DNA from: Actinomycetota bacterium
GTDB taxonomy: Bacteria; Actinomycetota; Acidimicrobiia; Acidimicrobiales; AC-14
Assembly: GCA_040754375.1 (NCBI GenBank)
Contig: JBFMCT010000002.1
Span: 62,001 to 126,000, forward strand
Reading direction: 5' to 3'
DNA length: 64,000 nucleotides
The notes under the pieces were generated by a model. That model was given only the letters and a program-made list of their open reading frames with translations. It ran no database searches and was not told the origin of the DNA. Of the stretch, positions 32,456-41,238 are shown piece by piece. The stretch's first letter is position 1; every line of letters starts with the position of its first letter. The position numbers and the translations under genes were made by a program.

Positions 32456-32809
32456 CCGGCGGTCGGCCAGGAGGTCGCTCTCCAGCGCAAGGGCGAGCCC
32501 GACGCCACCCGCCGCGAGGTCCAGCGCCGGCGGGGGTTTCGCCGGCTGGCGAAGTGGCGAACGGGCTGCGAGGGCAGGATCTCGCACCTCAAGCACGCCT
32601 ACGCCTGGGACCGTACGCTGCTCGACGGCATCGGCGGGGCCGAGACCTGGTGCGGGCTCGGCGTGCTGGCCCACAACGCGGTGAAGGTCTCGGCCCTCCT
32701 CGAGGCCAAGGCCAACCCGGCGCCGGGGCCCGCCGCACCGGCGCCGCCCCGCCGAGTGGCGACCGGCCCGCCACCACGCGGCAAACCCGCGGCACCGCTG
32801 TTCGTCTGA
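32456..32809 (+). pseudogene. Transposase C-terminal fragment
   Basis: An open stretch of 117 codons after a stop codon, without a start. VALQRKGEPDATRRE, then RGFRRLAKWRTGCEGRISHL, WDRTLLDGIGGAETWCGLGV and LAHNAVKVSALLEA are the C-terminal third of DDE transposases of the ISNCY/IS1182-like kind (call by memory of the family). The N-terminal two thirds are missing here. A related N-terminal remnant lies on the other strand at 34649-35330. Confidence 0.8.
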
Positions 32810-32994
32810 CCCGGCTCCTCCGGGCGACCCGGCGCGACCCGCACTCGAAATGAGGCGGGAAGCAGGGCCGGGAACGGGCCGGGAGGGCCGGGCGGGATGC
32901 CGCGACCTGCCACTGAAACGCGCAGATGCGCTCAGGGCTGGGGGCGCACGGCGAAACTCAGGTCGAAGTAGTTAGGGCGACCCGCGACCGCGCG

Positions 32995-34394
32995 TCAGTT
33001 CCAGGCGAACCAGCGGCCGTCGAAGCGCTCGCCCGACGGTGCTTGCCACTTGGCGGGCGTGACCCCGATCGAGCGGGCGGCGGCCGGGGGTGGGGCGGCC
33101 GGTGGCCGGGGCGGGTGCGGTGCGAGGTCTCGGCCCCACCTGTCGGTGAAGCGCAGGCCGCCGGGCCTGGTCGGGTCGCCTTCGATGCCCAGCACGCCCC
33201 GGTGGTGGTCGTCGTGGTGGCGGCCGCACAGGCACAGCAGGTTCTCGGGGACGGTCTGGCCACCGTCGCAGACGTGCACGAGGTGGTGGACCTCCAGCCA
33301 GCGCGCCTGGGTGCAGCCCGGGGCACGGCACCCCCGGTCACGGTCCTCGATGGCGGCCCGCAGGGCCGGCGGGACGGTGCGGGTCTTTCGGCCCCAGGCC
33401 ACGGTGCGCCCTTCGTCCTCCAGTACCCAGCGCAGGTCGGCGTCGCAGGTGATGCGCCGCCGGGCACTGGCGGTGAGGGCGGGCCCGAGGTGGAGGTGGG
33501 CGGCGGGGTCGTCGCCCACGCCCACGTGCACGAGCACCTGGTAGCGGCCCGACGCCGTGCGTCCCCCGCCGCTGGCGGGGTCGAGGGCCTCGATGGCGGC
33601 CAGGGCCATGCGCTCTAGGAGGCTGGTGTCTTTCGCGTTCGGCGCTGAGCGCCGAGGCGCCCGACCTGCCCTGAACAGCACCTTTGCAGTGTCACCGAGC
33701 CGCGAACGGGGCGGTCGGCCGCCTGGGGAGGGTTTAGACACCACCCTCCTAGGGCGTCGGACCACGTGACCCCGGTCGGCTTGGCCCCCTCGGCGGCCTC
33801 GGGGTGCCGGGCCCGGAACTCGGCCTCACGGGCGGCCTCGAGGGCCTTGGCCACCAGCGCGCCCCGCTCGGGGGCCAGGCCCCCGGCCCGCAGCCACCAC
33901 CGGTCGTCGTCGTGGCCGAAGGCGACCTCGCCGCCCCCCTCGGGCTCGGGCCGGGGCTCGGCCTCGGGCTCCTCGACGGGCTGGGCGGGCAGCGAGCGCA
34001 GTGTGCGGGCCAGTTGCGCCACGGTCATGACCTGGGCCAGGCCGGCGACCTCGGCGTCGCGCTCGGCCGGCACCCGGGCGGCCACCAGCTTCACCGAGTC
34101 CTCGCTCAACCGCCCCTCGGCGAACGCCGCGGCCACCGTGGGCAGCTCGCCCAGCCGGCGGGCCATCTTGACCAGGTGGGCGGCCCGGGCCGGGGACACC
34201 CCCGCCCGCCACGCCACCCAGTGGGCGGGCGAGCGCAGCCCCCCGCCGCCCCACGCGTCGTTCTCTATTACCTCGCCGACGATGGAGACGAGCTCGGCAG
34301 TAGCGGCATTGATGACACCCATCACATCGGCAATTCGCTCGTCGGCCCAGGTCGCCACTTGGTCTGATCGGGCCGTGAACCCTGCCGTCACCAT
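32995..34394 (-). pseudogene. DUF222-HNH endonuclease gene split by a 130-bp element
   Basis: Two open frames together encode one protein of the actinobacterial 13E12/DUF222-HNH type. The 5' part (to 33753) has the DUF222 domain (HWVAWRAGVSPARAAHLVKM, LSEDSVKLVAARVP); the 3' part (from 33618) has the HNH nuclease (LEVHHLVHVCDGGQ, NLLCLCGRHHDDHH). Between them lies an inserted element with a CTAG target duplication. Removing 134 nt leaves 422 codons including the stop, in one frame across SDALERMALAAIEAL. As it stands the gene makes only a truncated DUF222 protein. Leaderless ATG 34394, 7 nt after the -10. Both flanks carry transposase debris. Confidence 0.9.
33615..33752. mobile_element. MITE-like element with inverted ends and CTAG target duplication
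   Basis: Element 33619-33748, 130 bp. Ends are inverted repeats GAGGCTGGTGTCT and, read from the other side, GAGGGTGGTGTCT (12 of 13 identical). CTAG occurs on both sides (33615-33618 and 33749-33752) and once at the reconstructed empty site. It encodes no transposase, so it would need one acting in trans; the family is not assigned. Its right half has a near-identical copy at 46026-46085. Confidence 0.9.
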
Positions 34395-34396
34395 AC

Positions 34397-34430
34397 GAAC
34401 AAGTGTACGCCCCACCTGAATAGAAGTCAA
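34397..34430 (-). promoter_or_regulatory. Promoter of HNH gene with proposed SOS box
   Basis: Minus strand: TTGACT (34430-34425), 17-nt spacer, TACACT (34407-34402), 7 nt, ATG. GTACACTTGTTC (34408-34397) covers the -10. It is the strongest promoter seen in the window by consensus and still intact although the gene is broken. Confidence 0.75.
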
Positions 34431-34648
34431 GCCAATAGCCTAAATTGTAGGACCCGGATTACAGGGAATCGGCCTACCAATGAATAGCCGCGCGAGGCCG
34501 CAGCCCGCGGCGCCCGGCAGCCGACCACCGACGTCGTTCTCCTCGGCAGGGTCGACGCCGGACGAGCGGCTCAGCAGGCAGCGCGTCCGACCCGACGAAC
34601 TGTTGGTCTGCCCGATGTGGGCCTCCGGGTCGTTCGGGCCGCACGACC

Positions 34649-35330
34649 CCTGCGGGGGATGACGACGGTCTTGACGCCCATGGCCTTGAGCTCGTCCTCG
34701 ACCGACGCCTCCCCGTAGATGCCGTCGGCGGTCACGGCCCGCGGCGCCCTGCCGACGAGCGCCTTGATACGCGCGACGGCCGGGACGAGCATCGGCGCGT
34801 CGGGCGGGTTGCCGACCACCACCCGGTGGTCGACCACGACGCCGTCGGCGTTGTCGACCACCTGAGCCTTGTAGCCGAACTCCACGGGCTTGCCCAGGCG
34901 CCCCTTGGCGATCGGGCGGGCGTCGGGCTCGTGCAGCGACACGACCTTGGTCGAGCCGTCGGGCGTCACACCGCCGAGGCGGGTGCGGGTCTGGGCCACG
35001 ACGCGCTCGACCAGGTCCGCCGTGCGCTCGAGCTCGGCGACCATCGCCGCGGCCCGGCCCGTGCCGACATCGCCTTGGGGTGCAGGCCCCGGCGGGCATT
35101 GAGTGCGACGTGCCGGGCATCGGCGATGGCCCAGGTGGCGATCGTGGCCGTCTCACCGGTGATGGCCTTGGCCTCCTTCTTGGCGTCGTGGCTGCGCCGG
35201 CCAGCCAGGCCCCGATGGCATGCGGCCGCCGGCCTTGATCCGGCAGCCAGGCGGGCGAGCTTGGCCACGCCTTGGCGAGGAACCACGAGTCGGTTGGGTA
35301 GCAGATGTCGGCCTCGATCGCCCGGCCTCG
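34649..35330 (-). pseudogene. Transposase N-terminal/central remnant, frameshifted
   Basis: Family segments appear in successive frames on the minus strand: IEADICYPTDSWFLAKA near 35315, then KEAKAITGETATIATWA and RHVALNARRGLHPKAM in a second frame, then VSLHEPDARPIAKGRLGKP, VEFGYKAQVVDNADGVVVDH, AVTADGIYGEASVEDEL and TVVIPRRG in a third. At least two frameshifts, and the C-terminal third is missing. Same transposase kind as the plus-strand fragment at 32456-32809. 34431-34648 and 35331-35436 around it hold nothing I can identify. Confidence 0.85.
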
Positions 35331-35436
35331 ATCACCCGGGCTTGACCGCCCGGGCTCTGAGGGGTTGCCCCTGATGACGGCGTTCCTGCCGGCGGCTCGG
35401 CGTTGCAACCAGGGTGGACACGAAGGCCGGCCCCCC

Positions 35437-35472
35437 GGCTCAGTACCTGACGTCGTCACCCATGTATATGCG
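35437..35472 (+). repeat. Imperfect direct repeat, right copy
   Basis: Partner of 32415-32446 (24 positions with four differences, a 4-nt insertion, then identical TATATGCG). It lies immediately after the tadG-like stop. Confidence 0.5.
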
Positions 35473-35478
35473 GGCCCG

Positions 35479-37080
35479 TCATCCGAGCAGCATGGGCTGG
35501 CCGCACTGCATCGACAGGGCGGTCACGTCGGCGCTGCCGATGTCGATGCCGAAGGCGCTCAGCAACGGCGTCAGAACGCTGTTGTCGACGTTGCCGATCA
35601 GCGGGGTCAGGGCGTTGATCAGGGCGCTGACGATCCCGTCGAGCAGTCCGAGGTTCACCAGACCGAGGACCTGAACGTCGCTGGCGGTGAACGTTGTCAG
35701 CCCCTGGAGGCCGATGGGCTGGGAACCGGCGTGCTGGGAGGTGGTTGTGCCGTCGGGCGGGGGGAACTGGGTCGGATAGGACCAGAACTTGTCCACCGGC
35801 GGGCCGTCGACCGTGGGCACCACACTGGTCACCCCGATGCGGACCAGGTCGAGGGGCACGATCAGGACCGTGCCCCGCACGATGATGCCGTCGGCGTTGG
35901 TGGTGGCCGAGCCCGCGAAGGCCGTGGGGTCGATGGTCACGGTCATGCCCGCTCCGGCTCCGCACTCGATGTCGGTCAGGGTGCCGGTTGCGCCCGCCGC
36001 CGAGATGCGCACGGGCAGCTTGCCCCGGGCCGTCACGTTGCTCAGGCCGAGCACGTTGAGGCTGAGGTTCAGGTCGGTCTCGACGAGCAGGTCGACCTGG
36101 CCGGTGCTGACGCTGCCGCCCTCGGGGCCGAAGTAGAACTGGGGAGGTTCGATGACCTGGAGGCGCAGGCGGGTGCCGAGCAGGCCGGGCACGGTGATGC
36201 CGATGTTGGGGACGTCGACGAAGTTGCTGCCGTTGGCCACCTGGGCGGCGGCGGTGATCATCTGCAGGACGTTGACCTGCGAGGCCAAGGCCATTTCCTC
36301 GGCTCCCTGGGCCACGTTGATGAACTGGCCGAGGGCGATGTTGGTGGTCGAGGTCACGGCCAGGCGGAGCACGTTTACGATGTCGGCCCGGGCCACGTCG
36401 CCCTGGGCGTTGAGGGCGTTGGCCATGGCCTGCAGCAGGGTCGAGACCGTGATGTTGGTGTCGAGCAGGCTCTGGGTGTCACCCACTGTGTAGCCCAGGT
36501 TGGCCAGCTGGAGGCGCAGGGCCTCGAGCGAGACGTGGCCGGTGGCCAGGCCCTGCCAACTGGCGACCGACAGGTTCACGGCGCTGCCCCGGATGATGCG
36601 TCCCACGAAGTTGTTGAGGATCGTGGCCCGGGAGGAGTCGACGGTCACCAGCGAGGAACCGATCATGAACCCGCCCCTGGGCACCTCGCCAGCGACGGCG
36701 GTGGCGACGATGGGCCGGCCACCGGGCCGGAAGACGTAGTCGATGTCGGACGTGACGGTCACGCAGACCGTGCCGGCCCCGGGCATGGGGACGCAGGCAC
36801 CGTCGGTCTTGACGCCCTCGACGGCCACGATCGTGTTGCCGCCGCCCAGGGGGAAGTTGTTGCGCACGGCACTGGCCTCGGCCAGGGCCTGCATCTGGGA
36901 CAGGTCACGGGCGGCGTCGAGGGCGGCCAGGTCGGCCACCCGCTGGTCGTCGCGGCGTTCCTGGGCGATACGGCCCAGGTCGACGGCCAGGGCGGCGGCG
37001 ATGACGGCCACCACCACGCCGACGGTCGACATGACCAGGATCGCACCCCGCTCGTCGCGCCGGGCGGTCAGCTTCTTCAT
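35479..37080 (-). CDS. TadG-like Tad pilus protein
   Basis: Protein of 533 aa. The N-terminus ERGAILVMSTVGVVVAVIAA then ALAVDLGRIAQERRDDQRVA is the Tad_G_N signature: a pseudopilin-like membrane segment with a conserved D/R/Q-rich helix that lets the protein be treated like a minor pilin or anchor. The remaining 450 residues are outside, rich in Val/Thr/Gly repeats of beta character. It lies 15 nt downstream of tadE on the same strand and divergent from cpaB onward, completing the pilus locus. Confidence 0.85.
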   Translation of the reverse strand: MKKLTARRDERGAILVMSTVGVVVAVIAAALAVDLGRIAQERRDDQRVADLAALDAARDLSQMQALAEASAVRNNFPLGGGNTIVAVEGVKTDGACVPMPGAGTVCVTVTSDIDYVFRPGGRPIVATAVAGEVPRGGFMIGSSLVTVDSSRATILNNFVGRIIRGSAVNLSVASWQGLATGHVSLEALRLQLANLGYTVGDTQSLLDTNITVSTLLQAMANALNAQGDVARADIVNVLRLAVTSTTNIALGQFINVAQGAEEMALASQVNVLQMITAAAQVANGSNFVDVPNIGITVPGLLGTRLRLQVIEPPQFYFGPEGGSVSTGQVDLLVETDLNLSLNVLGLSNVTARGKLPVRISAAGATGTLTDIECGAGAGMTVTIDPTAFAGSATTNADGIIVRGTVLIVPLDLVRIGVTSVVPTVDGPPVDKFWSYPTQFPPPDGTTTSQHAGSQPIGLQGLTTFTASDVQVLGLVNLGLLDGIVSALINALTPLIGNVDNSVLTPLLSAFGIDIGSADVTALSMQCGQPMLLG

Positions 37081-37095
37081 CGTTGTCCCCTTCGC

Positions 37096-37581
37096 CTAGT
37101 AGATCTGGACGACGGCCAGCGACCGCAGGTTCTCGGGCGTCACGTTCTGGATGATCGGCGCCGCCGGCACGACTTCCCGGGCCTTGTAGGGAAGGTCGAT
37201 GGCCACGCAGATCGTCATGGGGCTGCCGGCCGGCGGGCTGGACGCCCCACATCCCGACCCGGGCGTGAACCAGCTGATGGTCACGTCGCCGGGCTGGTAG
37301 TTGTTCCCCAGCCAGTCGAGGCGGTTGTTGACCGTGGCCTGGGCCTGGGCGATGGCGACAGCCGGGTCACTGATGCCGACGGCTGACCGCGCGCCCTCGG
37401 CGGCCGCGTTGGTGACGCTCTGCTTCACGGCCAGGGCCATGCCGAAGACGATCAGGCCGTACAGAAGAAGGAAGAACGGTATGGCCACGATGGCGAACTC
37501 GACAGCGGCAGCACCGGACTCGTTGCGGCGGCGCACCACCCGGAGAGCCCGCAGGCGCGGAGGGAGGAAACGTTGGCTCAC
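37096..37581 (-). CDS. TadE-like minor pilin
   Basis: Protein of 161 aa. ESGAAAVEFAIVAIPFFLLL is the TadE/pseudopilin processing motif, with G-A before a Glu-containing membrane segment; the rest is a small exported domain with a likely disulfide (GCGASS and MTICV). It would be cut by a prepilin peptidase (TadV), which is not in the window. GTG start at 37581. First gene of the tadE-tadG operon. Confidence 0.9.
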   Translation of the reverse strand: MSQRFLPPRLRALRVVRRRNESGAAAVEFAIVAIPFFLLLYGLIVFGMALAVKQSVTNAAAEGARSAVGISDPAVAIAQAQATVNNRLDWLGNNYQPGDVTISWFTPGSGCGASSPPAGSPMTICVAIDLPYKAREVVPAAPIIQNVTPENLRSLAVVQIY

Positions 37582-37635
37582 TCTGGCTCCATCGACGGTG
37601 GGGAACGGACTCTGTGGGTATCGGACGGTTCGGAG

Positions 37636-37651
37636 TAGGCCTTTAGACCTA
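37636..37651. promoter_or_regulatory. 16-bp dyad between divergent pilus operons
   Basis: TAGGCCTTTAGACCTA pairs over seven of eight half-site positions and lies midway between tadE and cpaB. TATTTT (37650-37655) next to it could be a plus-strand -10. A binding site for the pilus response regulator is conceivable. Confidence 0.4.
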
Positions 37652-37756
37652 TTTTTCGTTCAAGTCCCGGTCGGGTCGGGCCGAGAACTAGGGGGCGGAC
37701 CACCGGACTGCCGGGGGCCCCCTACCGAGTTCCTCAGCAACTGACCGGGAGATGTG

Positions 37757-38473
37757 ATGGCAAAACGATCCAACCTCATCGTGGTCCTGGGCCTGGCCGT
37801 GTTCTTGGTCGGCGCCGGCGCCACCTACCTGCTTGCCCGTGACGACGGTGGCTCGGCCGCCAGTGGCCCCCGGGTCGCCGTGCTCTACGCGGCCAAGCCG
37901 ATCCCTTCGGGCACCTCGGGCGGCAACGCCCTCAACCAGGGCCTCGTGAAGAGCAAGCAGATCCCCGAGTCGGCCAAACCGGCCAACGCCCTGACCGACC
38001 CCTCGCAGCTGGCCGGGCTCAACGCCGTCCTCGGCGTGCCCGAGGGCCAGGTCCTCACCGCCGACCAGTGGGCCCAGGCCCAGACCCGCATCGGGACGCT
38101 GACGATCCCCGACGGCAAGACAGCCCTGGCTCTCGAGCTGGCCAACGTCCCGGGTGTAGCCGGGTTCGCGGGCGCCGGCGACCGCATCAACATCTACGGC
38201 CTGCTGTCGGCTGATGCCAGCCAGAGCCAGGCCAAGCTGATCATGCAGGGCGTCGAGATCCTCAATGTCAACGGCTCGACGCTGGCGGGCGCGGCCGGCC
38301 GGCCTGACGGAGCGGGTCTGGTGTTCCTGCTGGCCGTCTCCCCCGAGGAGGGCGAGCAGCTCGTCTACCTGACCAGCTTCCAGCGCCTCTACTTCGCCCT
38401 GGCCGCCAAGGACCAGCCGCCCGTCGGCGGCACCCCCGGCGTCAACGCCGGTCAAGCCCTCAAGACCCTGTAG
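37757..38473 (+). CDS. CpaB/RcpC-like pilus assembly protein
   Basis: Protein of 238 aa with one N-terminal membrane anchor (IVVLGLAVFLVGAGATYLLA) and an exported domain. PSGTSGGNALNQGLVKSKQI is the SAF/beta-clip region of CpaB/RcpC proteins, which associate with the Tad secretion channel in Gram-negatives and act at the envelope in Gram-positives. GDRINIYGLL, a conserved turn, follows. ATG 37757 has GGGAG in front; the GTG one codon earlier is less likely. First gene of the plus-strand Tad operon. Confidence 0.85.
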   Translation: MAKRSNLIVVLGLAVFLVGAGATYLLARDDGGSAASGPRVAVLYAAKPIPSGTSGGNALNQGLVKSKQIPESAKPANALTDPSQLAGLNAVLGVPEGQVLTADQWAQAQTRIGTLTIPDGKTALALELANVPGVAGFAGAGDRINIYGLLSADASQSQAKLIMQGVEILNVNGSTLAGAAGRPDGAGLVFLLAVSPEEGEQLVYLTSFQRLYFALAAKDQPPVGGTPGVNAGQALKTL

Positions 38474-38483
38474 GAGCGACACC

Positions 38484-39740
38484 ATGCGCAACCCGAAGAT
38501 CCTCGTTCTGGAGCGCGACCCGGACCTGGCCAACCAGGTCCGGAGCGTGGCCGGCGAGCTCCGTCCCCGGCCCGAGGTGGTCCCTTGCGACCGCCCGGGC
38601 CAGGTGGGCGACATGCTCACCGAGGACGGCCCGTTCGACGTGCTGGTGGCCGGGCCCTCGCTGGGCACCAAGTCGGGCCTGAACCGGCTCCAGGTCATCC
38701 ACGACGAGCTGCCGGCCATGAGCATGGTGCTGGCCTTCTCCGAGAGGCCCGAGGCCCAGCTCCGGGACATCGTCCGCACCGGTGCCATCGACCTGCTCCA
38801 CCTCCCCGTCACCGACCGGGTGCTGCGGGAGACTCTCGAGCGGGCCGTTGCCCTCAGCCGGCCGGTGGCCAACACGGCCCAGCTCCCGAGCCCGGCGGCA
38901 TCGACCCCTCAGACGGCCAACGTCTTCACCATCGCCTCGGCCACCGGCGGTTGTGGCAAGACGTTCTTCGCCACCAACCTGGCCTACTTCCTCCAGCACC
39001 ACACCGGGAAGCGGACGTGCGTGATCGACCTCGACCTGCAGTTCGGGGAGGTGTCCACGGCGCTTCGTCTGCGGCCCCGCTACTCGATCGCCGACCTGCT
39101 CAACCGCGACGAGGAGGACGGCGACCTGGCTTCCCACCTCGATGAGTACATGGTGGTCCACGACACCGGGATCCACGTGCTGGCTGCCCCCAAGGACCCC
39201 TCGGACGCCGACCGGATCCACCCCACCGACGTCACCAAGGTCCTCGAAGCGGCCCGGTCGAAGTACGACTACGTCGTGGTCGACACGCCCGCCCAGCTCA
39301 GCGAGGTCGTGCTGGCCGCCTTCGACCTGTCCAGCAGCCTCTACGTCATGGCCACGATGGACCTGCCCAGCGTGCGCAACATGGGCGTCTTCCTGAACAC
39401 CCTCGACAAGCTGAAGATCCCCAGCGACAACATCAACCTGATCCTCAACAAGGCCGAGAAGGACGTCGGCCTCGACGTGGACCAGATCACCAAGCTGTTC
39501 TCGCAGGGCTTCCAGGCAGTACTGCCCTATGCCCGAGAGGTCAGCAAGTCAGTCAACGTCGGCACCCCGATCCTGGCCTTCGCGCCTACCTCGGAGATCA
39601 GCCGGCGCCTCCACACGGGCCTCGTCCCGCTCCTGCCGGCCGACAACGCCCTCCGCCTGCCTGTCGTCAACGGTGTCGGCAAGCCCGAGGGCTTCTTCGC
39701 CCGCATGTTCCGTCCGCTCCTCAAGCCGACCCAGTCGTAG
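38484..39740 (+). CDS. CpaE/TadZ-like ATPase
   Basis: Protein of 418 aa. An N-terminal receiver-like domain (ILVLERDPDLANQVRSVAGE) is followed by a MinD/ParA-type ATPase: TIASATGGCGKTFFATNLA, TCVIDLDLQFGEV and YDYVVVDTPAQLSEV. The Walker A lacks the initial Lys of the deviant KGGxGKT form (TGGCGKT), a known variation in CpaE. TadZ/CpaE localise the pilus machine at the pole. Follows cpaB by 10 nt. Confidence 0.9.
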   Translation: MRNPKILVLERDPDLANQVRSVAGELRPRPEVVPCDRPGQVGDMLTEDGPFDVLVAGPSLGTKSGLNRLQVIHDELPAMSMVLAFSERPEAQLRDIVRTGAIDLLHLPVTDRVLRETLERAVALSRPVANTAQLPSPAASTPQTANVFTIASATGGCGKTFFATNLAYFLQHHTGKRTCVIDLDLQFGEVSTALRLRPRYSIADLLNRDEEDGDLASHLDEYMVVHDTGIHVLAAPKDPSDADRIHPTDVTKVLEAARSKYDYVVVDTPAQLSEVVLAAFDLSSSLYVMATMDLPSVRNMGVFLNTLDKLKIPSDNINLILNKAEKDVGLDVDQITKLFSQGFQAVLPYAREVSKSVNVGTPILAFAPTSEISRRLHTGLVPLLPADNALRLPVVNGVGKPEGFFARMFRPLLKPTQS

Positions 39741-39750
39741 AAGGGGAACC

Positions 39751-41238
39751 GTGAAGCTCTCAGACAAGCTCGCAGCCATCGAAGAAGAGGACCGCGTGAC
39801 CGCGGAGCCGCCCCGGCCCCGCCGTCCCGGTCAGCAGCAGCCGGCGGCGGCCACGGCTGCCACCCCCGGTAACCGCCCCCGCACGGCCGCCGCGTCGGCC
39901 GGCTGGCAAGCCAACAAGCGCAAGGTGAGGGAGCTGGTGCTGGCCGAGGTGGCCCCCAAGATCGGGGGTCTCTCGGGTGAGCGCCTGGCCGTCGAGGTCC
40001 GCAATGCCCTCGACGCCATCCTCCAGAGCGAGCAGGTGAAGATCTCCCCGTCGGAGCGTCGCAAGTTCGTCCAGGAGGTCATCCAGGACACGCTTGGCTA
40101 CGGCCCCCTCGACCCCATGCTGGCTGACACGTCGATCACAGAGATCATGTGCAACAGCTTCGACGACATCTGGGTGGAGCGCGACGGCCGCCTCCAGCAC
40201 ACGGGTGCCTCGTTCACCGACGACGCCCAGTACCGCCAGGTCATCGAGAAGATCGTGGGAGCTGTGGGCCGGCGCATCGACGAGGGTTCGCCCATGGTCG
40301 ACGCCCGCCTCCCTGACGGTTCCCGTGTCAATGCCGTCATCCCGCCCCTGGCCATCCACGGTTCGGTCCTGACCATCCGAAAGTTCGCCGCTGACCCGTA
40401 CACGGCCAAGGACCTGATCAACTTCGGCACGTTCACCCTCGACCTCACGGTGGTGCTCGAAGCGTGCGTCCGGGGCAAGCTCAACGTGCTGGTCTCGGGA
40501 GGTACCGGTACCGGTAAGACGACGAACCTCAACGTGCTGTCGTCGTTCATCCCCGAGAACGAGCGCATCATCACCATCGAGGACGCGGCCGAGCTCCAGC
40601 TCCAGCAGGCCCACGTGATCAGCCTCGAGGCCCGACCGCCCAACGCCGAAGGCGCCGGCGAGGTCCGCATCCGTGACCTCGTGCGCAACGCCCTCCGTAT
40701 GCGTCCCGACCGCATCATCGTGGGTGAGGTCCGGGGCGGCGAGGCCCTCGACATGCTCCAGGCCATGAACACCGGCCACGAGGGCTCGATGACCACCGTC
40801 CACTCCAACAGCCCCCGCGACGCCCTGAGCCGGCTGGAGACCATGGTCCTCATGGCCGGCTACGACCTACCGGTCCGGGCCATCCGCGAGCAGATCTGCT
40901 CCGCCCTTCACCTGGTCATGCACCTCGACCGCCTGCCCGACGGGCGGCGGGTGGTGACCGCTCTCACCGAGCTCCAGGGCATGGAGGGCGACACGATCCT
41001 CATGCAGGACATCTTCAAGTTCCGCCAGAACGCTCGCGGCGAGGACGGCAAGCCCGACGGCGAACTGGCCCCCACGGGCCTGCGGCCCAAGTTCCTCGAC
41101 AAGCTGGGCGAGGTCGGGGTCGAGATCCCGGCCAAGGCCTTCCGGCCGCCCGCCCCGGCCACCCAGCCGTCGACTCGCCTGCGCAACGCCAAGGTCCCCA
41201 ACATCTCCCAGCTCGTACGACCGGAGAGGGCACGATGA
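39751..41238 (+). CDS. cpaF: CpaF/TadA-family pilus ATPase
   Basis: Secretion ATPase that powers Flp pilus assembly; 495 aa. A Pro/Gln-rich leader is followed by the N-terminal domain (GYGPLDPMLADTSITEIMCN), Walker A SGGTGTGKTTNLNVLSSF near residue 250, Asp box ERIITIEDAAELQL, Walker B RMRPDRIIVGEVRGGEAL and the His box TGHEGSMTTVHSNSP. GTG 39751 is preceded by AAGGGG. Ends in a 4-nt overlap with tadB. Acts as a cytosolic hexamer against TadB/TadC. Confidence 0.96.
   Translation: MKLSDKLAAIEEEDRVTAEPPRPRRPGQQQPAAATAATPGNRPRTAAASAGWQANKRKVRELVLAEVAPKIGGLSGERLAVEVRNALDAILQSEQVKISPSERRKFVQEVIQDTLGYGPLDPMLADTSITEIMCNSFDDIWVERDGRLQHTGASFTDDAQYRQVIEKIVGAVGRRIDEGSPMVDARLPDGSRVNAVIPPLAIHGSVLTIRKFAADPYTAKDLINFGTFTLDLTVVLEACVRGKLNVLVSGGTGTGKTTNLNVLSSFIPENERIITIEDAAELQLQQAHVISLEARPPNAEGAGEVRIRDLVRNALRMRPDRIIVGEVRGGEALDMLQAMNTGHEGSMTTVHSNSPRDALSRLETMVLMAGYDLPVRAIREQICSALHLVMHLDRLPDGRRVVTALTELQGMEGDTILMQDIFKFRQNARGEDGKPDGELAPTGLRPKFLDKLGEVGVEIPAKAFRPPAPATQPSTRLRNAKVPNISQLVRPERAR

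Noticed and set aside
35305-37386. Plus-strand frame of 693 codons opposite tadE/tadG
   Set aside because: Low-complexity Gly/Asp/Val/His mirror of the Tad genes; no start signal.
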